Translations under genes and position numbers: made by a program
Part shown: one piece after another, positions 19,801-28,558 of the stretch
How positions within the stretch are numbered: position 1 is the first letter of the stretch
Layout: each line of letters begins with the position of its first letter
Assembly: GCF_001427585.1 (NCBI RefSeq)
Contig: NZ_LMGY01000006.1
Location: forward strand, 1 to 62,836
Origin: Pseudoxanthomonas sp. Root630
GTDB lineage: Bacteria; Pseudomonadota; Gammaproteobacteria; Xanthomonadales; Xanthomonadaceae
Direction of reading: 5' to 3'
DNA length: 62,836 nucleotides
The notes under the pieces: model-generated
What the model was told of the DNA's origin: nothing
Databases searched by the model: none
The model's input: the letters and a program-made list of their open reading frames with translations, nothing else

Positions 19801-20457
19801 GAGTTCGCCCGTGTCGCGTGCGGATTCGATCGCGCCGCGCCGCACGGTTTCCGCCATCACGTCCTTGCCCAGCAACGGGCGCATGCCTGGCGCATCCGGG
19901 TACAGCAGGTCGATCACCACGTACTCGCTGCGGTCGCCGGCCGGATGGATCGCGAACGCGTCGCCATAGCGGGTGCGCCGTGCAGCGACGTAGGCCTCGC
20001 GTTCGGCCGCGCGGACATAGCGCGCGAACCCGAGCCCATGCACGCCGGACTGGCGCGTGGGGACCTGCAGCTTCTCTACGAAGGCGTAGAAGCTGTCCTG
20101 GTCGATGTCCTGGCGACCCTCCAGCACCGCGGCGGCGGCGCGCACGGTGTCTTCGTAGGCATTCATGCGGGTGGTAACCGCAGTGGCCACGGCGTCCGCG
20201 CGCGCATCGAATTGCGCACGGCCATGATCGCGCGCCTGGCGCCAGGTGATCAGGCCGGTCCACAGTGAAAGCAGGCAGGCGACGACCAGCACGCCCCACG
20301 CCAGCGAATTGAGGTTGCGCTCTCTACGGCGCGCCGTGGATCCAGATCCACCGAACGCCCGCCGCTCCGCCCCCCGGTCCGCGCCAGACTCCACGCGTGT
20401 CTTCCCCGCCTGCTGGTTACGGCTATGACGCCACGAACCCGTGGCGCCTGCAAGCAT
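16873..20457 (-). CDS. Membrane CHASE-PAS-GGDEF-EAL c-di-GMP enzyme
   Basis: A very large (1194-residue) signalling protein. TM1 lies at about 51-72, a periplasmic CHASE domain at about 75-330, and TM2 at about 345-370. Three PAS/PAC segments span about 380-760, then GGDEF (intact motif at 833-837) and EAL (EGL at 961-963). The EAL part also keeps DDFGTGFSSLSYL, KIDQSFVRD and AEGVET, so both cyclase and phosphodiesterase activity look possible. No RxxD inhibitory site lies five residues before GGDEF. The ATG at 20457 gives the longest form; a GTG at 20397 preceded by GGGGAAG is an alternative. It follows the amidase gene by 35 bases on the same strand. Confidence 0.88.
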   Translation of the reverse strand: MLAGATGSWRHSRNQQAGKTRVESGADRGAERRAFGGSGSTARRRERNLNSLAWGVLVVACLLSLWTGLITWRQARDHGRAQFDARADAVATAVTTRMNAYEDTVRAAAAVLEGRQDIDQDSFYAFVEKLQVPTRQSGVHGLGFARYVRAAEREAYVAARRTRYGDAFAIHPAGDRSEYVVIDLLYPDAPGMRPLLGKDVMAETVRRGAIESARDTGELAAAPLVALGDASRGSTGLPGFLLYAPVYADSVAARESMEARRALLRGFATAGFGWQQVMDDAIGRTDGGEFDLLLLARDHGGEPVYQTRALRDRHGEGWKPAFTSQRDLRLLGSQWQLVLHSPPIREALPGQLPILLLSLCGIVLGVLLFLLLRSLARTERRSRALLDAVADHLPALIAYVDAEGRYGFANRASRTWSGAREGWSDRHVDDVHADDPEFLASLKRAMRDCTAEHWVAWDAEIGKPARPVHLYLVPDVERNQRIAGWYLMGNDVSEQRQAHRELAMARDHLKRVTERLPALIAQFDAKHRLVFNNRACAEQIRWHAPLRVGAHMRDLFGEEAYTRRLPHIEAALAGRDGDFESSFSMVDGVRRLHSFYTPDVDEEGAVCGFFVMAIDITEKARLENALHNANELAEVTLTSISEAVITVDVESRVTYLNPTAEALSGWGLEQALGQPLDRIVPLVRVEAPDDAEATAHPLAQAGDLQLVRHDGSRILVERSLSSIHDRDERLVGSVMVLRDITEPRALSSRMTYLAHHDALTGLPNRLQLNERLGQAITHATNHGNGIAVLFLDLDLFKHVNDALGHHTGDELLQQVARRIQRNIGNLGTIYRTGGDEFVVLLPNVVMRESVLQVADRLLSLSGTPYPVASHELHQAFSIGISLFPEDGYDAATLMMRADAAMYLAKRNGRNATRFYTRELATSVDARIELENSLRRSLRNGDLFLHYQPQIDCLTGRIVGVEGLARWQRGDRLVMPGEFLPIAEETNLIVDIDQWAIRAACRQNRIWQQAGLPPIRVSVNIAAANFDTDDLVDTVTGALEDSGLPAEFLELEVTETTLMRDVQRTDRTLRALKALGVRIAIDDFGTGFSSLSYLGNYGFNVLKIDQSFVRDVSEPNQAAITRAIIGLAAQLQCRTIAEGVETPAQAAWLAANGCDELQGNYFSTPVPAAEFARMYARAKTWTIPPVPHAVQTHGA

Positions 20458-20492
20458 TCCCTTGCGCCAGACGACTCACTTTGGGAGGCCGG

Positions 20493-22091
20493 TCAACGCC
20501 CTTCGGCGCGAGCGGGCAGGGTGGGCCAGTATTCGGGCGGCCTGCGTGCCCTCGTACGTTGTTCATAGTCGTATCCCAGCGCGATCAGGCGTGCCTCGCT
20601 CCAGGCCGGTCCCATGAACGTGAGGCCGAGCGGCAGGCCGTCGCTGTGGCCCATCGGGACCGTGAGGCTGGGATACCCCGCGACCGCCGCCGCCCCGTAG
20701 CCGGCTCCCGGGAAGTGGTCGCCGGCCTTGTGGTCGGTCAGCCACGCCGGGCCCGTGGTGGGCGCGATCAGTGCGTCCAGTTGCTGGGCCTTGAGTGCCG
20801 CGTCGATGCCTCCGGGGCCGGCCAGCCGGCGCGCCCGGGTGCGTGCGGTGATGTACTCGGCTTCACCCAGGGCCCCTTTGTCGTTGGCCCGCTCGAACAG
20901 GTCCTGGCCGAAATAGGGCATTTCCGACAGCCGGTACTGCTCGTTGTAGCCGATCAGCTGCGTCAGCGTCGTCAGCGGCGCCTTGCGCTCGGCCAGGTAG
21001 CGTTCCAGGCCGTGCTTGAACTCGTAGAGCATCAGGTTCAGTTCGTCCGCGTTCCATTGCCCGTCGGTCGGGATCTCCGCATCGACCACGGTGGCGCCCG
21101 CTTCGCGCAGCACGCGCAACGCTTCCTCCAGCGCGGCGGCCGCGTCGGGGTGGATCTCGGCCTTGCTGCGCAGCACGCCGATGCGTGCGCCCTGGAGTGC
21201 GCCGGGTTTCAGGCGGGCACCGTAGTCCAGCGTGGTGTTCCAGGCGGCGTTGGTCGTCGCGGCGTCGGCCGGGTCCCGGCCTGCCAGCACGCCGAGCAGC
21301 AGGGCCGCATCCGACACGCTGCGGGCGATCGGCCCTGCCGTGTCCTGGCTGTGGGAGATCGGCAGGATGCCTTGCCGGCTGACCAGGCCCACGGTGGGCT
21401 TCAGGCCGACCACGCCATTGACTGCGGCCGGACACAGGATGCTGCCGTCGGTTTCGGTGCCGACGCTGATCGCCGCCAGGTTGGCGGACACGCCTACGGC
21501 GCTGCCGGAGCTCGAGCCGCACGGGTTGCGGTCCAGCGCATACGGGTTGCGCGTCTGGCCGCCGCGGCCGCTCCAGCCGGAGGTCGAATGCATCGAACGG
21601 AAGTTCGCCCACTCGCTCAGGTTGGCCTTGCCCAGGATCACCGCGCCGGCTTCGCGCAGGCGGCGCACCAGGAAGGCGTCCTGGCCCGGGCGGAAATCCT
21701 TCAGCGCCAACGAGCCGGCGGAGGTCGCCATCGGAACAGCATCGATGTTGTCCTTCAACAGCACCGGAATGCCGTGCAACGGGCCGCGGACGGCGTTGGC
21801 GCGCCGCTCCACATCGCGCAGTGCCGCTTCCTTGAGCGCATCCGGATTCAGTTCGATGACGGCGTTGAGTTGCGGGCCGGCCTTGTCGACGGCCGCGATG
21901 CGGTCCAGGTAAGCCTGGGTCAGCCGGCGGCTGTCCAACTCGCCCGACTGCATGCGCGACTGCAGGTCGGCGATGTCGAGTTCGGCGTAGATGAAGTCGG
22001 TGGGGGCCGGCGGAGCGGCCGCCTGCGGCGGCGCCGGCTGGCAGGCCGCCAGGGCGAGCATCAGGCCGAACGGCAGCAGGGATCGACGCAT
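20493..22091 (-). CDS. Amidase-signature enzyme, lipoprotein
   Basis: The 532-residue amidase family protein has a lipoprotein signal (hydrophobic stretch then LALAAC, Cys17) and a Pro/Ala linker. The Ser-cisSer-Lys machinery is visible: Lys in PVLLKDNID, the Gly/Ser motif CGSSSGSAVG and the downstream serine in VGTETDGSILCPA. The family hydrolyses amides or acyl peptides; substrate cannot be told. Export to the envelope distinguishes it from the GatA subunit of tRNA amidotransferase. It lies between a DUF2127 gene and the GGDEF-EAL gene on the same strand. Confidence 0.85.
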   Translation of the reverse strand: MRRSLLPFGLMLALAACQPAPPQAAAPPAPTDFIYAELDIADLQSRMQSGELDSRRLTQAYLDRIAAVDKAGPQLNAVIELNPDALKEAALRDVERRANAVRGPLHGIPVLLKDNIDAVPMATSAGSLALKDFRPGQDAFLVRRLREAGAVILGKANLSEWANFRSMHSTSGWSGRGGQTRNPYALDRNPCGSSSGSAVGVSANLAAISVGTETDGSILCPAAVNGVVGLKPTVGLVSRQGILPISHSQDTAGPIARSVSDAALLLGVLAGRDPADAATTNAAWNTTLDYGARLKPGALQGARIGVLRSKAEIHPDAAAALEEALRVLREAGATVVDAEIPTDGQWNADELNLMLYEFKHGLERYLAERKAPLTTLTQLIGYNEQYRLSEMPYFGQDLFERANDKGALGEAEYITARTRARRLAGPGGIDAALKAQQLDALIAPTTGPAWLTDHKAGDHFPGAGYGAAAVAGYPSLTVPMGHSDGLPLGLTFMGPAWSEARLIALGYDYEQRTRARRPPEYWPTLPARAEGR

Positions 22092-22142
22092 GCGGACACC
22101 TTCGCGAAGTTGCCGCAGGCTACGCAGCCGTCGCCCCGCGCG

Positions 22143-22613
22143 TCAAATCCGCTTGCGCCGGCGGATGTCGCGCCAGAGCACCCACACGATCACCAGATTG
22201 ACGATGAGCAACGCCCAGGTGTGCCAGCCGGGGTGGTGGTAGAGCGCGTAGACGTCCAGCGGAAGGTAGGCGGCGGAGCCGATGCAGCCCAGCCACGAGG
22301 CCCATGCGCGGGCACGCCACAAGCCCCAGGCTTCCAGCAGGCGCATGCCGGCATACACCGCGATGATCAGCACGGCCACGTGGACCGACTCGGGGTTGAT
22401 GCGGTCCAGCCACTGGCTCATCACGCCGGGGCCGGCGTCGGGGATGAAGCGGGCGACGATCGCCTGCACGCTCTCGCGCAGGCGATCAGGACCAAACGCC
22501 AGCAGTCCGCCGGCGAAGGCCAGGGCCAGCACGCCCTTGGCGCCCTCGAACAGGGCGATGGCGTGCAGGCCGGGATGCGCCTTGGGGTCCGGGTTGTAGG
22601 CGGTCTCGTCCAA
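22143..22613 (-). CDS. DUF2127-type membrane protein
   Basis: The 156-residue protein has several hydrophobic segments: IALFEGAKGVLALAFAGGLL, VHVAVLIIAVYAGMRLLEAW, ASWLGCIGSAAYLPLDVYAL and TWALLIVNLVIVWVLW. This fits the DUF2127 family of unknown function. The best start is TTG at 22613 without a clear Shine-Dalgarno, 15 bases after typA, so it may rely on coupling with typA. Confidence 0.7.
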   Translation of the reverse strand: MDETAYNPDPKAHPGLHAIALFEGAKGVLALAFAGGLLAFGPDRLRESVQAIVARFIPDAGPGVMSQWLDRINPESVHVAVLIIAVYAGMRLLEAWGLWRARAWASWLGCIGSAAYLPLDVYALYHHPGWHTWALLIVNLVIVWVLWRDIRRRKRI

Positions 22614-22628
22614 GGCGCGGCGCGGCGG

Positions 22629-24458
22629 TCAGGCCGCGCGGGAGGCGCGCTTGCGGTCGCTCTCGGTCAGGAACTTCTTGCGCAGGCGGATTTCCTTCGG
22701 CGTGATTTCGACCAGTTCGTCGTCGTCGATGAAGTCCAGCGCCTGCTCCAGCGAGAACTTGATCGCCGGGGTCAGCTGGATCGCATCGTCCTTGCCCGAG
22801 GCGCGCATGTTGGTCAGCGGCTTGGTCTTGATCGCGTTGACGGTCAGATCGTTGTCCTTGGAGTGGATACCGATCAGCTGGCCTTCGTACACGTTGTCGC
22901 CCTCGGCGGCGAACAGCTTGCCGCGCTCCTGCAGCGGGCCCAGCGAGTAGGCCGGCGTGGCGCCCGGCGCATTGGCGATCATCACGCCGTTGAGGCGCTT
23001 GGCGATGGCGCCCTGTTCCTTCGGGCCGTAGTGGTCGAACACGTGGAACAGCAGGCCCGAGCCCTGGGTCAGCGTCTTGAATTCGTTCTGGAAGCCGATC
23101 AGGCCACGCGCCGGGATCTGGTAGTCCAGGCGCACGCGACCCTTGCCGTCCGGTTCCATGTTCTTCAGCTGGCCCTTGCGGACGCCGAGCTTCTCCATCA
23201 CGCCGCCCTGGTGGGTTTCTTCCACGTCGACGACGAGCTGCTCGATCGGCTCCATCAGCTGGCCGTCGATTTCCTTGATGATCACTTCCGGGCGCGACAC
23301 GGCCAGCTCATAGCCTTCGCGGCGCATGTTCTCGATCAGCACCGACAGGTGCAGTTCGCCGCGGCCGGAGACCAGGAACTTGTCGGCGTCTTCCAGCTGT
23401 TCGACCTTCAGCGCGACGTTGTGCACGGTCTCGCGCTCCAGGCGCTCCTTCAGCTGGCGGCTGGTGAGGAACTTGCCGCCCGACAGGTCCTTGTTACCGG
23501 CGAACGGCGAATTGTTGACCTGGAAGGTCATCGAGATCGTCGGCTCGTCGACCGTCAACGCCGGCAGCGCTTCCGGGGTGTCCAGCGCGCAGATCGTGTC
23601 GGAGATGGTCAGGTCCTGGATGCCGGAGATGGCGACGATGTCGCCGGCCTCGGCGCTGTCCTGTTCGATCCGCTCCAGGCCCAGGAAGCCCAGCACCTGC
23701 AGCACCTTGCCCTGGCGCTTCTTGCCTTCACGGTCGATCACGGCGACCGGCATGTTCTTCTTCAACGTGCCGCGCTGGATGCGGCCGATGCCGATCACGC
23801 CGACGAAGTTGTTGTAATCCAGCTGGCTGATGCGCATCTGGAAGGCGCCTTCCGGATCGACTTCCGGCTTCGGCGCGTGCTGCATGATCGCTTCGTACAG
23901 CGGGGTCATGTCGCCGCCGCGCACGCTGTCTTCCAGGCCGGCGTAACCGTTCAGCGCCGACGCGTAGACGATCGGGAAATCCATCTGCTCGGGCGTGGCG
24001 CCCAGGCGGTCGAACAGGTCCCACACCTGCTCCACGACCCACTCCGGACGCGAGCCGGGGCGGTCGACCTTGTTGATCACCACGATCGGCTTGAAGCCCA
24101 TCGCGAAGGCCTTCTGGGTGACGAAGCGCGTCTGCGGCATGGGGCCGTCCATCGCGTCGACCAGGATCAGCACCGTGTCCACCATCGACAGCACGCGCTC
24201 GACTTCGCCGCCGAAGTCGGCGTGGCCCGGGGTATCGACGATGTTGATGCGGTTGCCGTTCCAGGTGATGGCGGTGTTCTTCGCCAGGATCGTGATGCCA
24301 CGTTCCTTTTCCTGGTCGTTGCTGTCCATCACGCGCTCGGCCAGCACGGTGCGCTCGGAGAGGGTGCCGGACTGCTTCAGCAGCTGGTCGACGAGGGTGG
24401 TCTTGCCATGGTCGACGTGCGCGACGATCGCGATATTGCGGAGGTTTTCGATGGACAT
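22629..24458 (-). CDS. typA: Ribosome-associated translational GTPase TypA/BipA
   Basis: The 609-residue GTPase has the G1 motif [11 protein letters not shown]3 [12 protein letters not shown] and G4 NKVDRPG, then EF-G-like domains II, III and V and the TypA-specific C-terminal domain ([19 protein letters not shown]). TypA acts in ribosome assembly and stress or low-temperature growth. It starts the minus-strand run typA, DUF2127, amidase. TATAAT on the minus strand (24546-24541) lies about 80 bases upstream and may be its -10. Confidence 0.96.
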   Translation of the reverse strand: MSIENLRNIAIVAHVDHGKTTLVDQLLKQSGTLSERTVLAERVMDSNDQEKERGITILAKNTAITWNGNRINIVDTPGHADFGGEVERVLSMVDTVLILVDAMDGPMPQTRFVTQKAFAMGFKPIVVINKVDRPGSRPEWVVEQVWDLFDRLGATPEQMDFPIVYASALNGYAGLEDSVRGGDMTPLYEAIMQHAPKPEVDPEGAFQMRISQLDYNNFVGVIGIGRIQRGTLKKNMPVAVIDREGKKRQGKVLQVLGFLGLERIEQDSAEAGDIVAISGIQDLTISDTICALDTPEALPALTVDEPTISMTFQVNNSPFAGNKDLSGGKFLTSRQLKERLERETVHNVALKVEQLEDADKFLVSGRGELHLSVLIENMRREGYELAVSRPEVIIKEIDGQLMEPIEQLVVDVEETHQGGVMEKLGVRKGQLKNMEPDGKGRVRLDYQIPARGLIGFQNEFKTLTQGSGLLFHVFDHYGPKEQGAIAKRLNGVMIANAPGATPAYSLGPLQERGKLFAAEGDNVYEGQLIGIHSKDNDLTVNAIKTKPLTNMRASGKDDAIQLTPAIKFSLEQALDFIDDDELVEITPKEIRLRKKFLTESDRKRASRAA

Positions 24459-24540
24459 GGATTCTGGGATCGGAAAAACGCACCCGGGTACCCCCTTCGA
24501 AGGGGCAGGGCGCGAGGACGGGGAGGAAAGAAGGCGGCGT

Positions 24541-24546
24541 ATTATA
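24541..24546 (-). promoter_or_regulatory. Possible -10 element of typA
   Basis: On the minus strand these bases read TATAAT. No strong -35 is seen. The leader between it and typA holds a 14-bp perfect palindrome, CCCCTTCGAAGGGG, at 24492-24505. Confidence 0.4.
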
Positions 24547-24737
24547 GCGGGCTATGGCGTGCTAAGCACCTGATTTTCCGAACAACGCCAGAATGGATGC
24601 CGCCAACCGGGAGGGAGCGCCCTTGAAATCGCCCCGGATCGTCGTGATCTGGGATGCGGATGGCGCCTGAACGGGCGTCTGCCTTCCCTTGGCGATCCCT
24701 GCGGCCCGCCCCCTTTCTACCCCTGGAGAACCACCCG

Positions 24738-25235
24738 ATGAGCCAGCTGACCGCCACTTTCGATACTTCCCGCGGCCCGATCACGATCGAGCTGTACCCC
24801 GACAAGGCCCCGCTGACGGTGGCGAACTTCGTCAACCTGGCCAAGCGTGGCTTCTACGACGGCCTGAACTTCCATCGCGTGATCCCCGATTTCATGATCC
24901 AGGGCGGCTGCCCGGAAGGTTCCGGCCGCGGCGGCCCGGGTTACCGCTTCGAGGACGAAACCACCAATGGCGTGCGCCATGAGCGCGGTGTGCTGTCCAT
25001 GGCCAATGCCGGCCCCAGCACTAATGGCAGCCAGTTCTTCATCACCCACGTGCCCACCCCCTGGCTGGACGGCAAGCACACCGTGTTCGGCAAGGTCACC
25101 GAAGGCCTGGACGTGGTCGACGCCGTGAAGCAGGGCGACCTGATCACCAAGGTCACCATTGCCGGCGACGCCGACGCCGTGCTGGCCGCCAAGGCCGACC
25201 GCGTGGCGGAGTGGAACCGCGTCCTGTCCGCGTGA
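24738..25235 (+). CDS. ppiB: Peptidyl-prolyl cis-trans isomerase, cyclophilin B type
   Basis: The 165-residue protein has no signal peptide, so it is the cytoplasmic cyclophilin (E. coli PpiB has 164 residues). It has the [13 protein letters not shown] catalytic motif (Arg), [28 protein letters not shown] and [19 protein letters not shown]. The ATG at 24738 follows CTGGAGAA at 24723. It is divergent from typA and ends at a strong terminator. Confidence 0.94.
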   Translation: MSQLTATFDTSRGPITIELYPDKAPLTVANFVNLAKRGFYDGLNFHRVIPDFMIQGGCPEGSGRGGPGYRFEDETTNGVRHERGVLSMANAGPSTNGSQFFITHVPTPWLDGKHTVFGKVTEGLDVVDAVKQGDLITKVTIAGDADAVLAAKADRVAEWNRVLSA

Positions 25236-25242
25236 TCGAATG

Positions 25243-25275
25243 AAAGGGCCGGTCATCGACCGGCCCTTTCTTCTT
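25243..25275 (+). terminator. Terminator after ppiB
   Basis: AAAGGGCCGGTC, loop ATC and GACCGGCCCTTT form a perfect 12-bp stem, followed by CTTCTT. It starts 7 bases after the ppiB stop. Confidence 0.88.
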
Positions 25276-25288
25276 ACGGAGCACCACC

Positions 25289-26071
25289 ATGAAGGACCAT
25301 TGCCGGCGCGCGATCCGCGTGGCCATGTTGCTGGCCGCCACCTTGGCGCTGGGTGCCTGTACGAAGGACGCGGAGACCCCGTCCGATCCCGCCGCGGCGA
25401 CCGCCGTCGAGGCGTCGGCGGAGAGCTTCCAGCAGAGCCTGGAAGGCGTGTGGAGTACGAACGACAGCGAAGGCGACGACGCCGAAACCCTGTACGCCAT
25501 CGCATGGCAGCCTGACGCCGGGCTGCAGGTCGTGCGTGATGGCGCCTGGCTGGATGGCAAGGTGGAGGATGTCGACCTCGACCTCGACAACGGCACACTG
25601 GCCCTGCACCTGGCCTCCGAGACCGGGCCCAGCGAGACGGTGACCCTGCGCAAGCTGCAGGACGAGAGCGGAAACGGCTTCACCCTGCGCATCACCTGGG
25701 GTGCCGGCCAGACCGACGACCTGGGCTTCGTGCGCCGGTTGACCGGACGCGACCGCAACGAGCTCGCCGCTGCCGTGGCCGCGGTCCAGGCGCCGGAGAC
25801 CGCCGCGGTATGCGACACCGATGCCCCGGCCGGCAGCGTCCGCGCCACTCTGGTCTGCGGGCACGAGGAGTTCGGCGCGCTGGATGCCGGCATGCGCCGG
25901 CAGTTCAAGGAACTCGCCGACCGCTATCCCGACGGTGATCGCACGGTCCAGGCCGCGACCCGCCAGTTGGATGCCTGCGACACCCCCGCCTGCCTGCGCG
26001 CGGCGTATGCCCAGTGGCAGGCCTATTTCGACGAGAACTACGACCTTGGCGACGTGGTCGACTACCTGTGA
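25289..26071 (+). CDS. Lipoprotein with LprI-like C-terminal region
   Basis: The 260-residue exported lipoprotein has a basic N terminus, a hydrophobic segment and the lipobox LALGAC (Cys24). A low-complexity Ala/Asp/Glu stretch follows, then a beta-rich middle. The C terminus has LVCGHEEFGALDAGMRRQF and QLDACDTPACLRAAYAQW. This Cys, LD and CL..Y pattern resembles LprI/DUF1311 proteins, some of which inhibit lysozyme; that match is inferred from pattern only. It follows the ppiB terminator closely, so any promoter would lie within it or the transcript reads through. Confidence 0.6.
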   Translation: MKDHCRRAIRVAMLLAATLALGACTKDAETPSDPAAATAVEASAESFQQSLEGVWSTNDSEGDDAETLYAIAWQPDAGLQVVRDGAWLDGKVEDVDLDLDNGTLALHLASETGPSETVTLRKLQDESGNGFTLRITWGAGQTDDLGFVRRLTGRDRNELAAAVAAVQAPETAAVCDTDAPAGSVRATLVCGHEEFGALDAGMRRQFKELADRYPDGDRTVQAATRQLDACDTPACLRAAYAQWQAYFDENYDLGDVVDYL

Positions 26072-26199
26072 CGGGGCAGGCTTGAGCCGACGGGCCTAGA
26101 CCATGGGCTAGTCGGTCGCGGCGGGGTGGCGTGATACCATTTTGCGCCGCAAAAAAACGGCGGCGACGCTCTCTAACCGTTTCCACGCGAGGTTGTGCA

Positions 26200-27402
26200 A
26201 TGCCCCTGCTTGCCCGGCGCATCGGTCGCGCCAAGCCAAGTGCGATCATGGCGGTGGCCGAAAAGGCCAAGAAGCTGAAAGCCGACGGCCGCGACATCAT
26301 CAGCTTCTCGATCGGTGTTCCCAATTTCCTGCCCGGTGACCACGTCTACCAGGCCGCGCGCGACGCGCTGGCGAAGGACTCCGGCCAGTACGGCAGCAAC
26401 CGCGGCACCGACGCGCTGCTGGACGCATTCCTGAAACACATCGAAGCGCTGGGCCTGACCGGCTACACGCGCGCCAACGTGTCCACCGGCATCGGCGCCA
26501 AGCACATCCTGTACAACCTGGCCGAGTCGCTGCTCGACGAGGGCGACACCATCGTCTACCCGTCGCCGTACTGGACCACCTACGCCGACATCGCCGACAT
26601 CGTCAACGCCAAGGCCGTGCCGTTGCCGTGCCCGGCCAGCCAGGATTACAAGCTGACGCCCGCGCAGCTGGACGAAGCGCTGACGATCCACACGCCGAAG
26701 GTCTTCCTGTTCAACAATCCGTCCAACCCGACGGGCATGGTCTACACGCGCGAGGAAGTCGCTGCGCTGGCCGATGTGCTGGTGAAGCATCCGGAGACCT
26801 GGATCGTCACCGACGACATCTACAACCGCATGCTGTTCGACGGACTGGCCTACACCAATTTCGTTCAAGCGCGGCCGGAGCTGCGCGACCGCACGGTGTT
26901 CGTCGATTCGCTGTCCAAGACCTACGGCATGCCGGGCTGGCGCGTGGGCTTCATGGCCGGCCCCGAAGTGGTCGCCAAGGCGCTGACCACGATGAATTCC
27001 AACCACATCACCAACGTGCCGGAAGTCGTCACCGCCGCGGCCATCGCCGCGCTCACCGGCCCGCAGGACGTGCCTGTCGCGAAGAACGCCGAGTTCCAGG
27101 CCAAGCGCGACCAGGTGCTGGCGGCGATGGAAGCCATCCCGGGTGTGGTGTGCCCGCGTCCGCAGGGCGCGTTCTACGTGTTCCCCGACATCAGCTGCGC
27201 CTTCGGCAAGTCGCACGACGGCGTGACGATCGCCAACGACGTCGACTTCTGCAACGCGCTGCTCGAAGCGAAGGGCGTGGCCTGCGTGCCGGGCTCCGCG
27301 TTCGGCGAGCCGCGCGCGCTGCGCATCAGCTACACCTGTCCGACGCCGCAACTCGCGCCGGGCCTGCAGCGTTTCCAGGAATTCTTTGCCGAACTGAAGT
27401 AA
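26200..27402 (+). CDS. PLP-dependent aminotransferase, class I (aspartate aminotransferase type)
   Basis: The 400-residue fold-type I aminotransferase has [22 protein letters not shown] and the PLP-lysine block [15 protein letters not shown] (Lys240), plus the carboxylate-binding RISYTCP near the end. It most resembles the I-gamma aspartate/prephenate aminotransferases, but substrate cannot be fixed from sequence. The ATG at 26200 gives the typical start [16 protein letters not shown]. It is upstream of mdh, with two small hairpins between them; an oxaloacetate link between the two is plausible. Confidence 0.87.
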   Translation: MPLLARRIGRAKPSAIMAVAEKAKKLKADGRDIISFSIGVPNFLPGDHVYQAARDALAKDSGQYGSNRGTDALLDAFLKHIEALGLTGYTRANVSTGIGAKHILYNLAESLLDEGDTIVYPSPYWTTYADIADIVNAKAVPLPCPASQDYKLTPAQLDEALTIHTPKVFLFNNPSNPTGMVYTREEVAALADVLVKHPETWIVTDDIYNRMLFDGLAYTNFVQARPELRDRTVFVDSLSKTYGMPGWRVGFMAGPEVVAKALTTMNSNHITNVPEVVTAAAIAALTGPQDVPVAKNAEFQAKRDQVLAAMEAIPGVVCPRPQGAFYVFPDISCAFGKSHDGVTIANDVDFCNALLEAKGVACVPGSAFGEPRALRISYTCPTPQLAPGLQRFQEFFAELK

Positions 27403-27409
27403 CCGTTGC

Positions 27410-27456
27410 GTGGGCGCAGGCCCACTCTTTCCCCACGCGGTGGGCCGACGCCCACC
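27410..27456. repeat. Tandem REP-like hairpins before mdh
   Basis: GTGGGC/GCCCAC (27410-27425) and GGTGGGC/GCCCACC (27439-27456) are two hairpins sharing a GTGGGC core. The second, read on the minus strand, begins GTAGGGTGGGCGTCGG. That fits the GTAG-type REP elements of Stenotrophomonas and relatives. Confidence 0.55.
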
Positions 27457-27481
27457 CTACGAAACCCCGAGGAACCGCACC

Positions 27482-28465
27482 ATGAAAACCCCCGTCCGAG
27501 TCGCCGTCACCGGCGCTGCTGGCCAGATCGGCTACGCGCTGCTGTTCCGCATCGCTTCCGGCGAAATGCTGGGCAAGGACCAGCCGGTCATCCTGCAGCT
27601 GCTGGAGCTGCCGCTGGAGAAGGCCCAGGCCGCGCTGAAGGGCGTGATCATGGAGCTGGAAGACTGCGCGTTCCCGCTGCTGGCCGGCGTCGTCGGCACC
27701 GACGATCCGGAAGTCGCGTTCAAGGACGTCGACGTGGCCCTGCTGGTCGGTGCGCGTCCGCGCGGCCCGGGCATGGAGCGCAAGGACCTGCTGCTGGAGA
27801 ACGCCAAGATCTTCACCGCCCAGGGCGCCGCGCTGAACAAGGTCGCCAGCCGCAACGTCAAGGTGCTGGTGGTCGGCAACCCGGCCAACACCAATGCCTA
27901 CATCGCGATGAAGTCCGCGCCGGACCTGCCGTCGAAGAACTTCACCGCCATGCTGCGCCTGGACCACAACCGCGCGCTGTCGCAGCTCGCCAACAAGGCC
28001 GGCGTGGCCGTGGGCGACATCGACAAGCTGGTCGTGTGGGGCAACCACAGCCCGACCATGTACCCGGACTACCGCTTCGCCACCGTCAACGGCCAGTCGC
28101 TGAAGGACAAGATCAACGACGCCGACTGGAACGCGAACACCTTCATCCCGCAGGTCGGCAAGCGCGGCGCCGCGATCATCGAAGCGCGCGGTCTGTCGTC
28201 GGCCGCTTCGGCCGCCAACGCCGCCATCGACCACGTGCGCGACTGGGTGCTGGGCAGCAACGGCAAGTGGGTGACGATGGGCATTCCGTCCGACGGCAGC
28301 TACGGCATTCCGGAAGGCGTGATGTTCGGTTTCGCCGTCACCACCCAGAACGGCGAGTACACGATGATCAAGGACCTGCCGGTCGACGATTTCAGCCAGA
28401 AGGCCATCGACAAGACCCTGGCCGAGCTGGAAGAAGAGCGCAGCGGCGTGGCGCACCTGCTCTGA
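27482..28465 (+). CDS. mdh: Malate dehydrogenase
   Basis: The 327-residue NAD-dependent TCA-cycle enzyme has [20 protein letters not shown] (Rossmann motif), the substrate-loop arginines in [35 protein letters not shown] and the catalytic [13 protein letters not shown] (His). This is the long, cytosolic-eukaryote-like MDH used by xanthomonads. The ATG at 27482 has GAGGAA at 27469-27474. Confidence 0.96.
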   Translation: MKTPVRVAVTGAAGQIGYALLFRIASGEMLGKDQPVILQLLELPLEKAQAALKGVIMELEDCAFPLLAGVVGTDDPEVAFKDVDVALLVGARPRGPGMERKDLLLENAKIFTAQGAALNKVASRNVKVLVVGNPANTNAYIAMKSAPDLPSKNFTAMLRLDHNRALSQLANKAGVAVGDIDKLVVWGNHSPTMYPDYRFATVNGQSLKDKINDADWNANTFIPQVGKRGAAIIEARGLSSAASAANAAIDHVRDWVLGSNGKWVTMGIPSDGSYGIPEGVMFGFAVTTQNGEYTMIKDLPVDDFSQKAIDKTLAELEEERSGVAHLL

Positions 28466-28491
28466 TAGCGGGCACGTCGCAGGCGATGAAG

Positions 28492-28520
28492 AAGGGGTGG
28501 CGCAAGCCGCCCCTTTTTTT
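28492..28520 (+). terminator. Terminator after mdh
   Basis: AAGGGGTGGC, loop GCAA and GCCGCCCCTT (one G-T pair), running into seven T residues at 28514-28520. It starts 26 bases after the mdh stop. Confidence 0.9.
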
Positions 28521-28558
28521 GTCGTGTTACTTTCTGGGTTTCCTCAAGGGGGTGGGTG

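Noticed and set aside
17437..20268. 943-codon plus-strand frame opposite the GGDEF-EAL gene
   Set aside because: It is antisense to a protein with intact CHASE, PAS, GGDEF and EAL motifs and has no start signal or recognisable domain.
20397..24626. Very long plus-strand open frame over amidase, DUF2127 and typA
   Set aside because: It is antisense to clear genes with intact motifs. The translation is rich in Gln, His, Arg and Ala with no family pattern, as expected for GC-rich antisense frames.
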